Shown here: positions 1 to 24,605 of the stretch, one piece after another | Layout of the letters: each line of letters starts with the position of its first letter | How positions within the stretch are numbered: the first letter of the stretch is position 1 | Source of the DNA: Hyalella azteca | Taxonomy: Eukaryota > Arthropoda > Malacostraca > Amphipoda > Hyalellidae | Reading direction: 5' to 3' | Length of the DNA: 64,000 nucleotides | Assembly (NCBI RefSeq): GCF_000764305.2 | Contig: NW_025947757.1 | Span: 1-64,000, forward strand | Translations under genes and position numbers: made by a program | Notes under the pieces: generated by a model | What the model was told of the DNA's origin: nothing | The model's input: only the letters and a program-made list of their open reading frames with translations | Databases searched by the model: none

Positions 1-1152
1 CTCTTTGGATCTCAATATTTTCCCGCTAGATGGCCAAGACCTAGTGTTTTTGCCGTATTTCGACAGGCAAATGTATGACGTCACCATTTCAACCATGAAT
101 GAACGCATGGAACTAAAACAAAGCTTAATATAAAGGAAAAACTAGAGAAGTGACGGAATTACCTACGATGTCGGAATATACCGCGTTTACCCTATATCAA
201 ATTTATTACAGGTTTATCGTTTATATTATAATACTGTCAAAAGGGGGTAATAAGGGACAGTCCAGGGTGCAGAGGGTGGAAGCAGCGTTGTCAATATATG
301 GGTTTTTAATCCCAAAGCGTCACCAACCATTTTCAAGATGAGTTGCCTGGTAATTTTTAATTAAAAACCATTTACGCTGAGTAATGAAAAACTATTTACA
401 AGCCACGAACTTATTTACAAGGTTGCATCACTTGCATGCATGTGTTACCCCAAATAACTAATTTTATCCTAAAAACAGTCCGATTGTACAGCAAGTGTCA
501 ACTGAACATGTGATGATGCAGTCTGACCGCTCTAATGTGACCGCAACTATGCAATCATAAACTTGTTTACATTTGTTGTTTTGGCGGGAACTCATCGCAA
601 CTGATTTCTGGACAAGCTTCACAGCATCCTGATCCATCCAACGTACCGGAAACCTTACTTATTTCTGAATAGTTGGTGAAAGACTGACAAATATATTGAG
701 TGCGAGAATTTCAATCTAAATGTGTTGGCAAGATCTTCTGAAGGTGTAAATTTTGCTACTGTAGCATTGCCAAAGATCTTGCAATATTCATCCCTTCTCT
801 GCACAGTGGGGAACAGGCAGGATAGAAATGTTGTAACAGCTAAACTAACTGAAATATTGCAAAACTAAAAATAGTGGCATAAAGTTCAACATTTTTTCTA
901 TCTATGTAGCAAAAAGCAAGTCAAGAAAGCATACATTTACTATGTCCGAAAAATCCCTGAAAATAAGTGTGAAAAATGGGATTTTGGAAAAGCACCGTAC
1001 AGAACTGCTAAGTTCTGTACCAAAAAAAATTTGCTGTAATAAAAATTTTTCTTATGTAAAAGTTGAACACAGGTTTTATCTTAAAAATGTGACTGACGGA
1101 TTTTGCGTAGCTCATCCCCCCATAAAATGGCAGCCATATCTGCAAGAAGGGG
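1..1152. other. Intergenic DNA, no gene seen
   Basis: AT-rich DNA without a convincing exon. The only structure noted is a degenerate transposon-like end at about 232-258 (TA, then CTGTCAAAAGGGGGTAATAA and GGGAC). This is the reverse complement of ends found at about 4040-4067 and 5661-5685. Short open frames at 150-341 and 942-1211 show no domain, no codon signature and no splice context. Confidence 0.6.
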
Positions 1153-2477
1153 TACCGTCAACCGGGGCTACTCGGGACAGATTTGATTGTTTTTTTGTTA
1201 ATAACTGTTAATAACTTCTTATGATGAAACATTTCATAAGCAAATTTAAGCTCATTTTATAGCTCTTTGCCAGGGCTATCGAATAGCATTGTCAAAAAAA
1301 TTCCATATGCTATTCCTAAGGTGCCAGACGCAAAATAAAGATTGTCCCGAGTAGCCCCGTCGGTCCGGGCTACTCAGGACAATGGGAATAAAACTTCATT
1401 TCAAAACATTTGAAGCATGTAGAGTGTGCTCATCCATTACTAACAGTACTCTGAAGTCCTCCTCTTTTATTGTAGAAGATGTAGAGGTAGAATAAATGAC
1501 ATTTTCTGTGATTTTTACTTGTTTTTCCTTTATTGATATGATATTACCATAAACATTAATTACCATCAACTGGGGTGACTTGGGCCATGTTTTTGATTCA
1601 TGCTGGGGTCATAAACGCGGGGTCGTAAACGCCGGGGTCATAAACACCAGGGTTGTAAACCAGGTTATAAATGCCAGAGTGACTTTGGCCATTGTTTATG
1701 ACTGTTTATGACCCCGCTTTGGCCATCATTATGAATGCAGCCCAATCCCCCAGTTGACAGTACCCTATTATTGATGGGATATTACTGTATTATTGATGTG
1801 ATATTACCATATCCATGAACATGTCATTGAGCATTTACAACAACCTTGTTCACTGCAAGCTTCATATCAGCAGCCTTATAGCATTTTTTTCTGTATCTGT
1901 AAGCTTACAGGACAGCTTGTAATTTGTGTGACGATAAGTGAACTTTTTTTCGCTCAGCGAGGTAAATGTAATCAATATTCTTTGTTTTTAATCAATTTGT
2001 TCTTAACTGGAGCCTTTGCTAACTGAGGTTCTACCGTAAATGCGTTTTTGGGGGTGTCCCTAATAGCCCCAGGGGGGTGTCCCGAGTAGCCCCGCCGTGC
2101 GGAAATGGCTGCCATTTCTTTTTGGAATGAGATAGGCAAATTCTGTCAATTACATTTTCAAGCGGACACCTGGGTGCAACTTTTATGTAAGTAAAATTTT
2201 TTAATACGGCGAATATTTTTTTTGCTACATACCTTAGCAGTTGTAACTTTACAAAATATAGTTTTTCACCATTTTTTCAGGAATTTTTCAAAGCAATTAA
2301 ATGTAGTATTTTTTCAACTTCCTATATACTACATAGATAGGAAAAATGTTGACGTTTACGCCACTATTTTTAGTTTTGCAATATTCCAATTAGTTTTGCT
2401 ACTACAACAGTTTTACGACGTGTCGGAGGCCTGTCCCGAGTAGCCCCGCTTGTCCCGAGTAGCCCCGGTTGACGGTA
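1153..2477. mobile_element. TIR element with TA flanks, about 1.3 kb, non-autonomous
   Basis: Perfect 25-base terminal inverted repeats lie at 1155-1179 (CCGTCAACCGGGGCTACTCG...) and 2451-2475, each flanked outside by TA, as in elements that duplicate a TA target. The right end is doubled: another copy of the GTCCCGAGTAGCCCCG motif sits just inside at about 2432-2448. Further copies of the motif occur at 1347 and 2078. No transposase is encoded. The left two thirds (1153-2040) recur inverted at 2525-3193, so 1153-3193 might instead be one long foldback element. A smaller element is nested at 1561-1762. Confidence 0.7.
1561..1762. mobile_element. Nested 198-base palindromic TIR element with empty site
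   Basis: The element proper is 1563-1760, flanked by TA at 1561-1562 and 1761-1762. Its ends are inverted (CCATCAACTGGGGTGACTTG on the left, CCCCCAGTTGACAG on the right). The inside is a set of short inverted GGTCATAAAC/GTTTATGACC units. The inverted paralogue of the host sequence shows the unoccupied site: a single TA at 2790-2791 between the same flanks. That comparison supports a TA target-site duplication. No coding capacity. Confidence 0.8.
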
Positions 2478-2489
2478 ATTAGGATTTAG

Positions 2490-3193
2490 GGACACCCCCG
2501 TGAGGTAAAAAAAGGATACCCCTAAAAACACATTTACAGTAGAACCTCTGTTAGCAAAGGCTCCAGTTAACAAAAAAAAAACAATTAAATTAAATTTATC
2601 TCAATTTATTTGATTAAATTTATCCTTAAAATTTATCATTATCTTATATTACAAGCCGTCCTGTAAGCTTGCAGATACAGAAAAAATGGTAGGTATAAGG
2701 CTGCTGATATGAAGCTTGCAGTGGGCAAGGTTGTTGTAAATGCTCAATGGCATGTTCATGGATACGGTAATATTGCATCAATAATACGGTAATTAATGTA
2801 CGTATATGGTAATATCATATCGATAAATTAAAAAGAAGTAAAAATCACAGAAAATGTTATTTATTCTACTTCTATATCATCTACAATGAAAGAGGAGGAC
2901 TTCAGAGTACTGTTAGTAATGGATGAGTACACTCTGCATGCTTCAAATGTTTTAAAATGAAGTTTTACTCCAAGTGTCCCGAGTAGCCCCGTCGAACGGG
3001 CTACTCGAAACACTCTTTTTTTGCTTCTGGCACCTTACGAATAGCATATGGAATTTTTTTGGAAAAGCCATGTGATAGCCCTTGCAAAGAGCTTTGAAAT
3101 GAGGTTAAACTTGTTTATGAAATGTTTCATGGTAAGAAGTTATGAATGAAAGACGTTCAAAATCGTCCCGAGTAGTAGCCCCGGTTGATGGTA
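2490..3193 (-). repeat. Inverted partial copy of the 1153-2477 element
   Basis: Read in reverse complement, this stretch matches about 1153-2040: the same end motif (its right end at 3167-3193 has an extra TAG), the same internal GTCCCGAGTAGCCCCGTCG palindrome at about 2970, and the same flanking blocks (for example the CTTTGCAAGGGCTATC block near 3080). It pairs with 1153-2040 to form a potential large hairpin with a loop of about 480 bases. Confidence 0.7.
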
Positions 3194-3389
3194 TAAAAAA
3201 AGATCGTGAAAAACATACCTGAAACAGAAAGGAATGTTTTAGTGACAAGTTGACAACAATCGTATGTTTTGGAGAAATAAATCATAGTTTAGGTCAATTA
3301 CTTTTCATTCTATGATGCCTGGTGCACAATTCTATATATATATGACATTCTATGCACAATTTTGTGATGACTGATGATGCACTAATTTT

Positions 3390-3955
3390 TTGATAGGTGA
3401 AATTTTTTTTGCTGAGCAAGGTAAATGTAATCAATATTCTTTGTTTTTAATCAATTTTTTTCTTAACTGGAGCCTTTGCTAACTGAGGTTCTACTGAAAT
3501 TTGGTTTTTGGGGGTGTCCCAAATAGCCCTGGGGGGGGGTGTCCCGAGTAGCCCCGCCGTGCCGAAATGACCACCATTTTTTTTGGAATGAGATAGGCAA
3601 AATCTGTCAATTACGTTTTCAAGCCGACACCTGGGTGCAACTTTTATGTAAGTAAAATTTGGTAAAAACATGGTGAATATTGTTTTTACTACAAACCTTA
3701 GCAGAAGTAACTTTTCAAAATATTGTTTTTCACCATTTTTTTCATGAATTTTTCAAAGCTAGTAAATGTAGTATTTTTGAACTTCCTTTATACTACATAG
3801 ATACCGGTAGGAAAAATGTTGATGTTTATGTCACTAAATTTAGTTTTGCAATATTCCAATTAGTTTTGCTACTAAAACAGTCTTAAGCTGTGTTGGAGGA
3901 CTGTCCTGAGTTACCCCGCCCATCCCAAGTACGTAGCCCTGGTTGACGGTAGGTA
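3390..3955 (+). repeat. Direct partial copy of the 1153-2477 element right half
   Basis: This matches 1925-2477 in the same orientation with moderate divergence: the CTTAACTGGAGCCTTTGCTA block, the doubled GTCCC..TAGCCC motif near 3515-3560, the ACTACATAGAT block near 3795, and a doubled right end finishing in GGTTGACGGTA at about 3951. No coding sequence. Confidence 0.7.
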
Positions 3956-4723
3956 GTTCTTGCAAAGAGCTTTAAAATGAGACCAAATGTGTTTATGAAA
4001 TATTTCACGGTAAGAAGTTATTAACAAAAAAATGCTCTAAACCGTCCCTTATTACCCCATTGGAGGGTATGCAAATTTTTTTTATACACTGAATCTTTTT
4101 TTTTTTTTGCTGCAGACCATAGCAGAGGTACTTTTCACTTTTTTTCACTTTTCACACATTTTTTCATGGATTTTTTAGAGATTGCAAATGAATGATTTCT
4201 TAATTTTTGCTTCTTGCTACGGCACCAATTATGCTGGGGTCACCCAGGTTCGTCCAGCCGTACTTATAGTACTTTAACGTGGACCCCAACAAAGGCTTGC
4301 AATGGAAGACACTTCCGAAACCACTCTCTTGAAATCTGTAGTTTCAAAAACTCTCCTAAAGAAAAAGAACAAAATAAATAACCTAAGTAACAAATAAACG
4401 AACAAAAGACAAAGTATGAACAAACCTTCTCATGAATAATCTAATCTAACTTTACAGAATATAACAGAATAAAGAACATCTCGGAATAATCAGAAAATGT
4501 AAAACACATGAACAAACAAATAACAAAGTTAAAACACACCTTGACACTGTGGGTTCACATGCGGGACTGACCAGGACGGACTAAAGCCTACAAATCTAAC
4601 TTCCGCATTTCTAAACTGAAAACTAAAATTACAAAAATACAAAATTATAACATACTAAATTCTAATTCCCTAACAATGGATAGTAAAAATGTTGGACTTT
4701 ATGCCACTATTTCTAGTTTTGCA
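3956..4723. other. Intergenic DNA with decayed element ends
   Basis: It holds a further GTCCCTTATTACCCC end at about 4040-4067 and a GCTGGGGTCACC / GGACCCCAAC inverted pair near 4230-4290. No exon or RNA gene is recognised. Confidence 0.5.
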
Positions 4724-5523
4724 TTAAGGGGAGCGTCTAGGGTAAAATTTTGGATTTCGGCTTTTCTGGTTTTTAATCTCGTCTTAAAGCTGACATTCTG
4801 ATCTATCCAACGGTACCAAAACCATCTCTGTACGTTGATTTATGCGTTCACGACAGATCATGAAAGGGAGGGGGGTGAGGTAGTTCTTTAACAAATAGAA
4901 TGGGAGGAAATTCGCTGCGAGCACTTTAAATAGAGTGTCTGCTTGAAGTGCACCTTAGTTACCCGCCTAGCGTCATATGAGGAGGTGTGCATGCAGTCGC
5001 TCCCACCATCCTTGACTGGAATCAAGCTCCAGTAATGTTTAGTTTTGTATCCTTGCTACATTGAGTGCCTATTCCGATGCGCACGGGACTTTGACGGGCT
5101 CTACTGAAAAGTTAACTTATTGTCACTGCAAACCTATCTCCTCCTAGAGTTTTTAAGCTACAACAATGAGACATATACCATTAACCAAAACCTGGAGTTA
5201 TTTAGAGTTATTTTACCAAAAAATATAATTGATTTTACCACCCGGTCTAAGTTACCCCAAGAGCTGGGGTAACAAAGACCATCACTTTTTTTGAAATTAC
5301 ATAAAGACTATGAAAGGCAGGAGCCAGCAATTTATGGTGAGTGAAGCTAGAGTATAGATCTGTATTTTGCATGTTTCAATTCAAGTTTAATTTAGCTAGT
5401 AAAAAAATGGCATCATTTATAGAAAAAAAAGTGGTCTAAGTTACCCCATTTTACGGTACCAAGTTTCAGAGTGATCCGTTCGTAAATAGCCGAGATAAAT
5501 TTTACCCTAGACGCTCCCCTTAA
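4724..5523. mobile_element. TTAA-flanked TIR element, 800 bp (piggyBac-type MITE)
   Basis: Perfect 23-base inverted termini are seen at 4728-4750 (GGGGAGCGTCTAGGGTAAAA...) and 5497-5519, each bordered outside by TTAA (4724-4727 and 5520-5523). A TTAA duplication with such termini is characteristic of piggyBac-superfamily elements. No transposase is present, so this is non-autonomous. Its right interior (about 5170-5460) is the reverse complement of the left arm of the unrelated-looking element at 55035-55939, including GGTAAAATC, CTCACCATAAATTGCTGGCTC-type and TACCGTAAA end blocks. The element therefore carries part of another family. Confidence 0.8.
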
Positions 5524-5839
5524 TTGATTAGTTTAACTGCTGTAACATTTCTGTGAAATGTGGGACGATTGTTCCGATTTACCCACCCCTCCCTTATTTC
5601 CCCGTTGGACAGTAACATTTTTATGCTATGATGGAGGACTGTCCTGATTTACCCTGCCAGTCCCTTATTACCCCATTTGATGGTACTGATTTCTTGAGTT
5701 GAATACTTTTAATTGTAACTATTATCATTAACATCTCTTATAAGTATAGCAAGATCACAGCACAATGTATCAAGTACCAGTATCATGAATTTTCTACTTC
5801 TTGTTTTAAGTTAATAATTAAATTCATTTGATTTTTCAG

Positions 5840-5878
5840 TGAAATCTTCAAGCACAGTGAGGAGCAGAATGAAAATGG
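5840..5878 (+). CDS. hpo: Candidate upstream hippo coding exon (39 bases)
   Basis: It is bounded by a good acceptor (ATTTTTCAG) and an excellent donor (GTAAGT at 5879). In the frame that starts after one base it reads EIFKHSEEQNEN plus two bases. Joined to the exon at 6443 it gives ...QNENGELVKLSEESL, in frame and consistent with the short acidic N-termini of Hippo kinases. No in-frame ATG is present, so translation would start farther upstream. The same exon also splices in frame to 6079-6133, so it may belong to another transcript or gene. Confidence 0.5.
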
Positions 5879-6078
5879 GTAAGTGATGTATCATATTTTT
5901 AATTAATATATTTTAAATATTTTTTAATATATTGCTTGTGAAATTTCAAAAATGTGAGGTTGCAAACTTTTTATTAGTATTTTTGTGTATTTTTTACATT
6001 AAAATTTTTACGTCTGTTATGTGACAAACATAAAATATATTGTAACAAATCCTTACAGTCTTTATTTTTTAATTTCAG

Positions 6079-6133
6079 CCTTGAATATGGAGATGTAAAG
6101 GTTGGATTGATAAAATCACCACCTGTAGAATAA
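6079..6133 (+). CDS. Possible alternative terminal exon, unidentified
   Basis: An acceptor (TTTTAATTTCAG) at 6078 opens a frame that continues from 5878, encoding GLEYGDVKVGLIKSPPVE and then TAA at 6131-6133. A possible ATTAAA signal follows near 6222. It could be the last exon of a short upstream gene, or an alternative ending that truncates Hippo before its kinase domain. I do not recognise the peptide. The evidence is only splice sites and phase. Confidence 0.3.
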
Positions 6134-6442
6134 TGAAAATTTTTTCATCATATGTACTGCCTCCGATTGCTACATTCATAAAAATAGGTTGTACAAAAAA
6201 TTCCACAGACAACATTTTCAAAGATTAAACATGGATTTAATCAAACATCGAAACATGATATCTCATGTGTAGCCTGTGTAGGCTGTGTTACAAAAGGTAC
6301 GGTACCGGTAGTACCTAACTATTTTATTATTGTTGTTGTTGTGGTTCCCCGGTCTCATTTTTATAAGAAACCCCCACTATAGAGCCTATTTTATTATTAT
6401 GGAGACTATTTTATTGTTTTTTTAAATTATGTTTTTTTACAG

Positions 6443-20347
<13,905 letters not shown>

Positions 20348-21413
20348 TCACCGTCATCTGCCTAGCAACCAGCGTGTTTATTTTGCTTTGCAATTTTATT
20401 TCAAGTTCAATTTTATTCAAATTATCATGAGAACTAGACGAGCTTATGTTATAGCGTTAAATACACAAGTTATCACAAAGCTGACAGGGCAAGCGATAAC
20501 CCAATTTCCTATCACCTTTTTCTCCTAGTGACCAGCGCTAGGAGAAGCTATTGATAGCTATGTTTATTCAAGTTCACTTTATTTTAACGTTACAATCGTA
20601 CATAGTACATATATGGAGTTATACCTATGCAATCAGACAATGGGTAATATACAGTATTTGCTGATTAATTCACACATCCTCTGAGCGTCTCCTGAGTCGA
20701 GCATTGGATCCTGAAGTTGACCATTTTTTTGTGTAGAAATCCCCTGTTATCAAAGTGAAAAGGTTAAACTATCTTTGCCTAGGACTCCTAACAGAATACA
20801 GACAATGTTATAGCGTGCATGGGTATTAGGTTAAACTTTGATGAAAAGATGTTCTGAGTTGCAGAATTTTATAGGATGGTTGGATCTTAACTGCCTAAAG
20901 CAAATGTTTTTCATTAGACATCGTCAATAGCTTGTGATTGTTATTGGTCAAGACATCCTAGCAGGAGCTTCTAGGGTTTAAGGAGTTTCTAATGAGCATG
21001 AAATCTCAGCGTAGATTCTCAAAATGTTCGTGAGCTTTTGATTAGACGAACTGCCTGCCTTAGAAATAGTGTTTGACATCTTGTTAACTTATTAAGGTAT
21101 CAGTCGTGTTCTGTTGGTTTGAAATTGGATGCTCGTAAAAAATTTTCAGTGTTCACGACTGTTCATCGATTCACTTATTGACTGATGATGAAGTATATTG
21201 CTTATGCAAACTGATAATCTCATGGAATTGTGTAGATGCCAGCACATAAGTGACATTTTTGTGCGCCATGCAGTGTGAGCTTATGGGAGCGATAGCAACT
21301 TTGTTAAAATACTATAGTATGAATTACAAATAATGTGTCTGCCTTGCTATGCTGCAATAGCTGTACAGTCGACCCATAACAGTACTGAAACTGAACCCAC
21401 TTGCGTGGGTAGC

Positions 21414-21419
21414 AATAAA
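21414..21419 (+). terminator. AATAAA poly(A) signal candidate
   Basis: AATAAA, about 1.07 kb after the hippo stop. Could give a short 3' UTR isoform. Confidence 0.4.
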
Positions 21420-22370
21420 ACCAGGTGTTCTGTACATAGTTCTGCCTTCACAGTTGTGATTCTTAACTTCACTTTGAAAATTTGACGTTAAAAGCTCTAA
21501 TCAACGACCAGCTATGTTCATAAACTTGCATTACGAATGATCGATCGGGCCCTTTTTGAGTTGGTGATAACTGTCTTTTAGTAGAATCTCTTTCCTTATT
21601 AGTGTCAGGCAAACGGTAAATTTTACGATACACAACCAATGAACTGTTAGCTGTTATAGTAAGTTTTCACGTTCTGGCTTTTTCTTAAAAGCCTTCATTA
21701 AATTATTAGGGACTTCGAGGCATTGATCTTAGGCGTTCTTAACGATCATTTTAAGTTTAATTTTAGTGTAATGAATTTTTGGTCGAGATGAAGTTCTTCC
21801 TGAGAGCGCAATTTTTGTTTTTAACTCGTCCATGATTGCATTTTGCAATTTATGTAATGGTTTCTATGTAGGTTGTTTAAAGGGTTGCGAGTTTGTGATT
21901 GTTTAGACTTTGGGTCCTTGAAATTTTTTTTCATGCCAGTGCGTAAACTAAAACAATATTTGTAGATAGTTTACCTTGTGATAGCTTGTTGATATGATTC
22001 ATGATGACAGTAGATTCAGTTTAAGATTATAAATATCTAGTTATATCCGAAATTTCCGGTTAAAGAATTCGATTTCCAATTTATTTTTATGATTATGGCT
22101 AATGCTTAAATATTCAAGTCAGTGTCTGTTTAAGAATTTTATTTCTAAATTTTAAGTAAATGTACGAGGTCTGTGTCATAAATTCATCCAGATATATTTG
22201 ACGTCTCCGGAGTTTTTAATTTACTTAGCAAGGATATTTGCATTAGGAATTTGTTGAAAACTAAACAGGATCGTTAAGATTTCATTCGTGTAATTGCTAA
22301 TAACAAACCGAGGTTAGTTTACTTTATGACAGCAGCGGTAGCGATTTGCCTACAACCTTTGATTGCTGCA

Positions 22371-22376
22371 AATAAA
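22371..22376 (+). terminator. AATAAA poly(A) signal candidate
   Basis: AATAAA followed by ATTC-rich sequence, about 2.0 kb after the hippo stop. Confidence 0.4.
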
Positions 22377-22455
22377 TATTCAATCCCATTAATAGTTGCC
22401 ATTTATATGTTAAGCATACCTACATTGTTGTTAGTTTCGTGGACACGAGCCTTGC

Positions 22456-22461
22456 AATAAA
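22456..22461 (+). terminator. AATAAA poly(A) signal candidate
   Basis: AATAAA followed by a TGTGACTTGT-type GT-rich stretch. The tandem array starting at 22509 lies just beyond, so this is a likely distal end of hippo. Confidence 0.45.
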
Positions 22462-22508
22462 CTGTGACTTGTATAGCTTAGAGTAGATAATTTTATAAAC
22501 GTTAACAT

Positions 22509-22670
22509 GCTGTTAACCTCGCTACAGCTGCTGCAGACACGTGCACCTGCTGTTAACCTCGCTACATCTGCTGCAGACACGTGCACCTGCTGTTAACCTC
22601 GCTACATCTGCTGCAGACACGTGCACCTGCTGTTAACCTCGCTACATCTGCTGCAGTCATGTGCCCATGT
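22509..22670 (+). repeat. 40-base tandem array, 4 units
   Basis: Four nearly identical units of GCTGTTAACCTCGCTACATC and TGCTGCAGACACGTGCACCT. Each holds a CACGTG E-box and CTGCAG. Confidence 0.92.
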
Positions 22671-22940
22671 TCTGCAATATTTTTTATAACTGAACCGCTC
22701 AAGACAAACTAAAAACCTCGTAGAAACCTTAATCATAACAATCAATTATGCATGATTATTTAAATAATTAATTGATGAATCATTTCTCTCTGTAATAACG
22801 AATTGGTTAATTGTAGCGCAAGGGATTCTCAATTATATCTACAATGGCTAACAGTTAAAGTAACGTTCACTATTGTCCTGGAGATCATACGCTCTACAAT
22901 CTGCTATGTTTGCATTGTAATTGAACGTTGTATTCGTTTC

Positions 22941-23412
22941 TGACATTCGTCCCTGGTTTTGTTTTTAAACGCAATCTTGGAAATAATGAAGGAAGTGATA
23001 TTGAATTATTCTTTTTCTGACATTCGTACCTGGTTTGGTCTTTAAACGTAATCTTGGAAAAAATGAAGGAAGTGATGTTGAATTGTTCTTTTCTGACATT
23101 CGTTTCTGGGGCCGTATTATTAAAACTTCGTAAGTACGCAAAATCGACTTACGAGTGGCGTTGCTATGACAACGTAATACTAGCGGTGGTATTATATAAA
23201 CATTTGCGCCGGAAAAATTTGCGCGGGGGAAAAAATTAGCCTTTTAGCTAAGACTTGCGTACGAAAGTTTTGATAATGCCAAAATTAGGGTGTATTTACG
23301 TACCACAGAACTTTCTTGTCGTAAGTACAAAAAGTTACGAAGTTTTGATAATCCGGCCCCAGGTTTGGTCTTTAAACGTAATCTTGGAAATACTGAAGGA
23401 AGTGATGTTGAA
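22941..23412 (+). repeat. 77-base array of 3 units, third split by a TIR element
   Basis: Units begin TGACATTCGTACCTGGTTTG and GTCTTTAAACGTAATCTTGG at 22941, 23018 and 23094. The third unit is interrupted after TGACATTCGTTTCTGG by the element at 23110-23359 and resumes with AGGTTTGGTC. Confidence 0.88.
23106..23363. mobile_element. 250-base palindromic TIR element
   Basis: The element is 23110-23359. Its inverted ends are GGCCGTATTATTAAAACTTC on the left and GAAGTTTTGATAATCCGGCC on the right, with further inner inverted blocks around CGTAAGTAC. It is flanked by CTGG on the left and CAGG on the right, while the two neighbouring array units show the empty site CCTGGTTT. Non-coding, probably of the same broad family as 12799-12939. 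Confidence 0.8.
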
Positions 23413-23530
23413 TATATGACTGGAAAACCTGTGCCATTTTAGTGAATATAATCAACACTGTTTTTGAGCACGGATTGTGGCATGCCTGTGTTATAAGCAA
23501 TGGGTTGGCTAATTAATGGGTTGGCTAATT

Positions 23531-23640
23531 AACGCAGTGAATGAGAGTGCGTTCAGTCGGACTTATTAACGCAGTGAATGAGAGTGCGTTCAGACGGACT
23601 TATTAACGCAGTGAATGAGAGTGCGTTTAGACAAACTTGC
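23531..23640 (+). repeat. 37-base tandem array, 3 units
   Basis: GCAGTGAATGAGAGTGCGTT with CAGACGGACTTATTAAC, starting at 23534, 23571 and 23608. Confidence 0.88.
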
Positions 23641-23703
23641 ACGGAGTTCTAGAGTTCTTATTTGTCGCTTCATTTTAGACATTCCTCCTCGTGTGGAATA
23701 TCA

Positions 23704-23812
23704 GCTACAATATTTGTAGCTGATTATCCGCTACAGTACTTGTAGCTGATTCTCCGCTACAGTACTTGTAGCTGATTCTCCGCTACAATATTTGTAGCTG
23801 ATTCTCCGCTAC
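23704..23812 (+). repeat. 26-base tandem array, 4 units, each a hairpin
   Basis: Units of GCTACAGTACTTGTAGCTGA plus TTCTCC. GCTACA...TGTAGC is an inverted repeat inside every unit, so the array could form a row of small stem-loops. Confidence 0.9.
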
Positions 23813-24453
23813 ATGACGATGACGTTGTAGCTAAGTTTCCCTAATTGGCATTTGTCACCTGAGTTATTGGTCGCTCCGGCTTTAGTATTTTCTACTTTTA
23901 GGCTATTTATTTACAGCATTTTAATTCAGTATTGCTTAGCGTTGCAAAAGTCAGGCTCTTAAGGGCTTAAATTTGTTTTATTTTTATTAAGGCCATTTTA
24001 TTCTAAAATTTATTGATGTATTTTGCTAACGGTTTTATCTCTGACAGTTTTAAACAAAAATTCATTTATGTTTGTTCAGTCTCTGTCAGTTTATTATTTT
24101 ATCTCTATTTCGAAATTTCATGTAATAATTTTCCGGATTAGCAGATTGTATAATTTTATGTTTTTCTTTAACATTGATTAAGGCTTCTCTTACAACAAAC
24201 ATTTCTGGTGCTGTTGATGTATGTTGATATCAATAATATTTTTCATACCGATGTTGTCAGTCTATCTTCAATTATGAAGGAAAAACATTAAACGTTTTAT
24301 CCTCCCTGAAAAATTGCGCAATTTATTTAAATGTTGAAGTATTTATGTATTATATTAACAATACAAAGGTGTTTTTTAATGATGTCTGGAACCTGTACAG
24401 TCTCTAGAACTGAAGCTTTATTGCAAGACTTACATTCTTGGTTTCTCTTTATT
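23813..24453. other. Intergenic DNA, nothing seen
   Basis: AT-rich, no repeat, exon or RNA gene recognised. Confidence 0.6.
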
Positions 24454-24605
24454 TTTTGCCTTGATTGTGAATTTTTTGCCTTTGCTGTGCATTTTTTTGC
24501 CTTTGCTGTGCATTTTTTTGCCTTTGCTGTGCATTTTGCTACGATGCATTTGTTTTCTTTTTTACATTTATTGTGTATTTTTTTTTGCATTAGCTGTGCA
24601 TTTTG
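24454..24605 (+). repeat. 24-base array
   Basis: Three clear units of TTTGCCTTTGCTGTGCATTT plus TTTT, and diverged neighbours. Produces open frames on both strands without gene features. Confidence 0.85.

Larger units (their letters stand above)
232..5685. mobile_element. Possible outer TIR element holding nested insertions
   Basis: The left end (TA at 232-233) and right end (TA at 5684-5685) are inverted copies of a motif reading GTCCCTTATTACCCC followed by a TTGA.GGTA-like tail, with an indel and a few mismatches. If these are the two ends of one element, it is about 5.45 kb and has taken up the elements at 1153-2477, 2490-3193, 3390-3955 and 4724-5523. A right end of the same kind at about 4040-4067 is an alternative partner. 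No transposase frame is visible. The end similarity is seen directly; pairing these two ends is inference. Confidence 0.35.
20348..22461 (+). other. hpo: Probable hippo 3' UTR
   Basis: About 2.1 kb downstream of the stop, notably free of tandem arrays in contrast to the introns and to the DNA after 22500. Its extent is inferred from poly(A) signals at 21414, 22371 and 22456. Confidence 0.6.
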
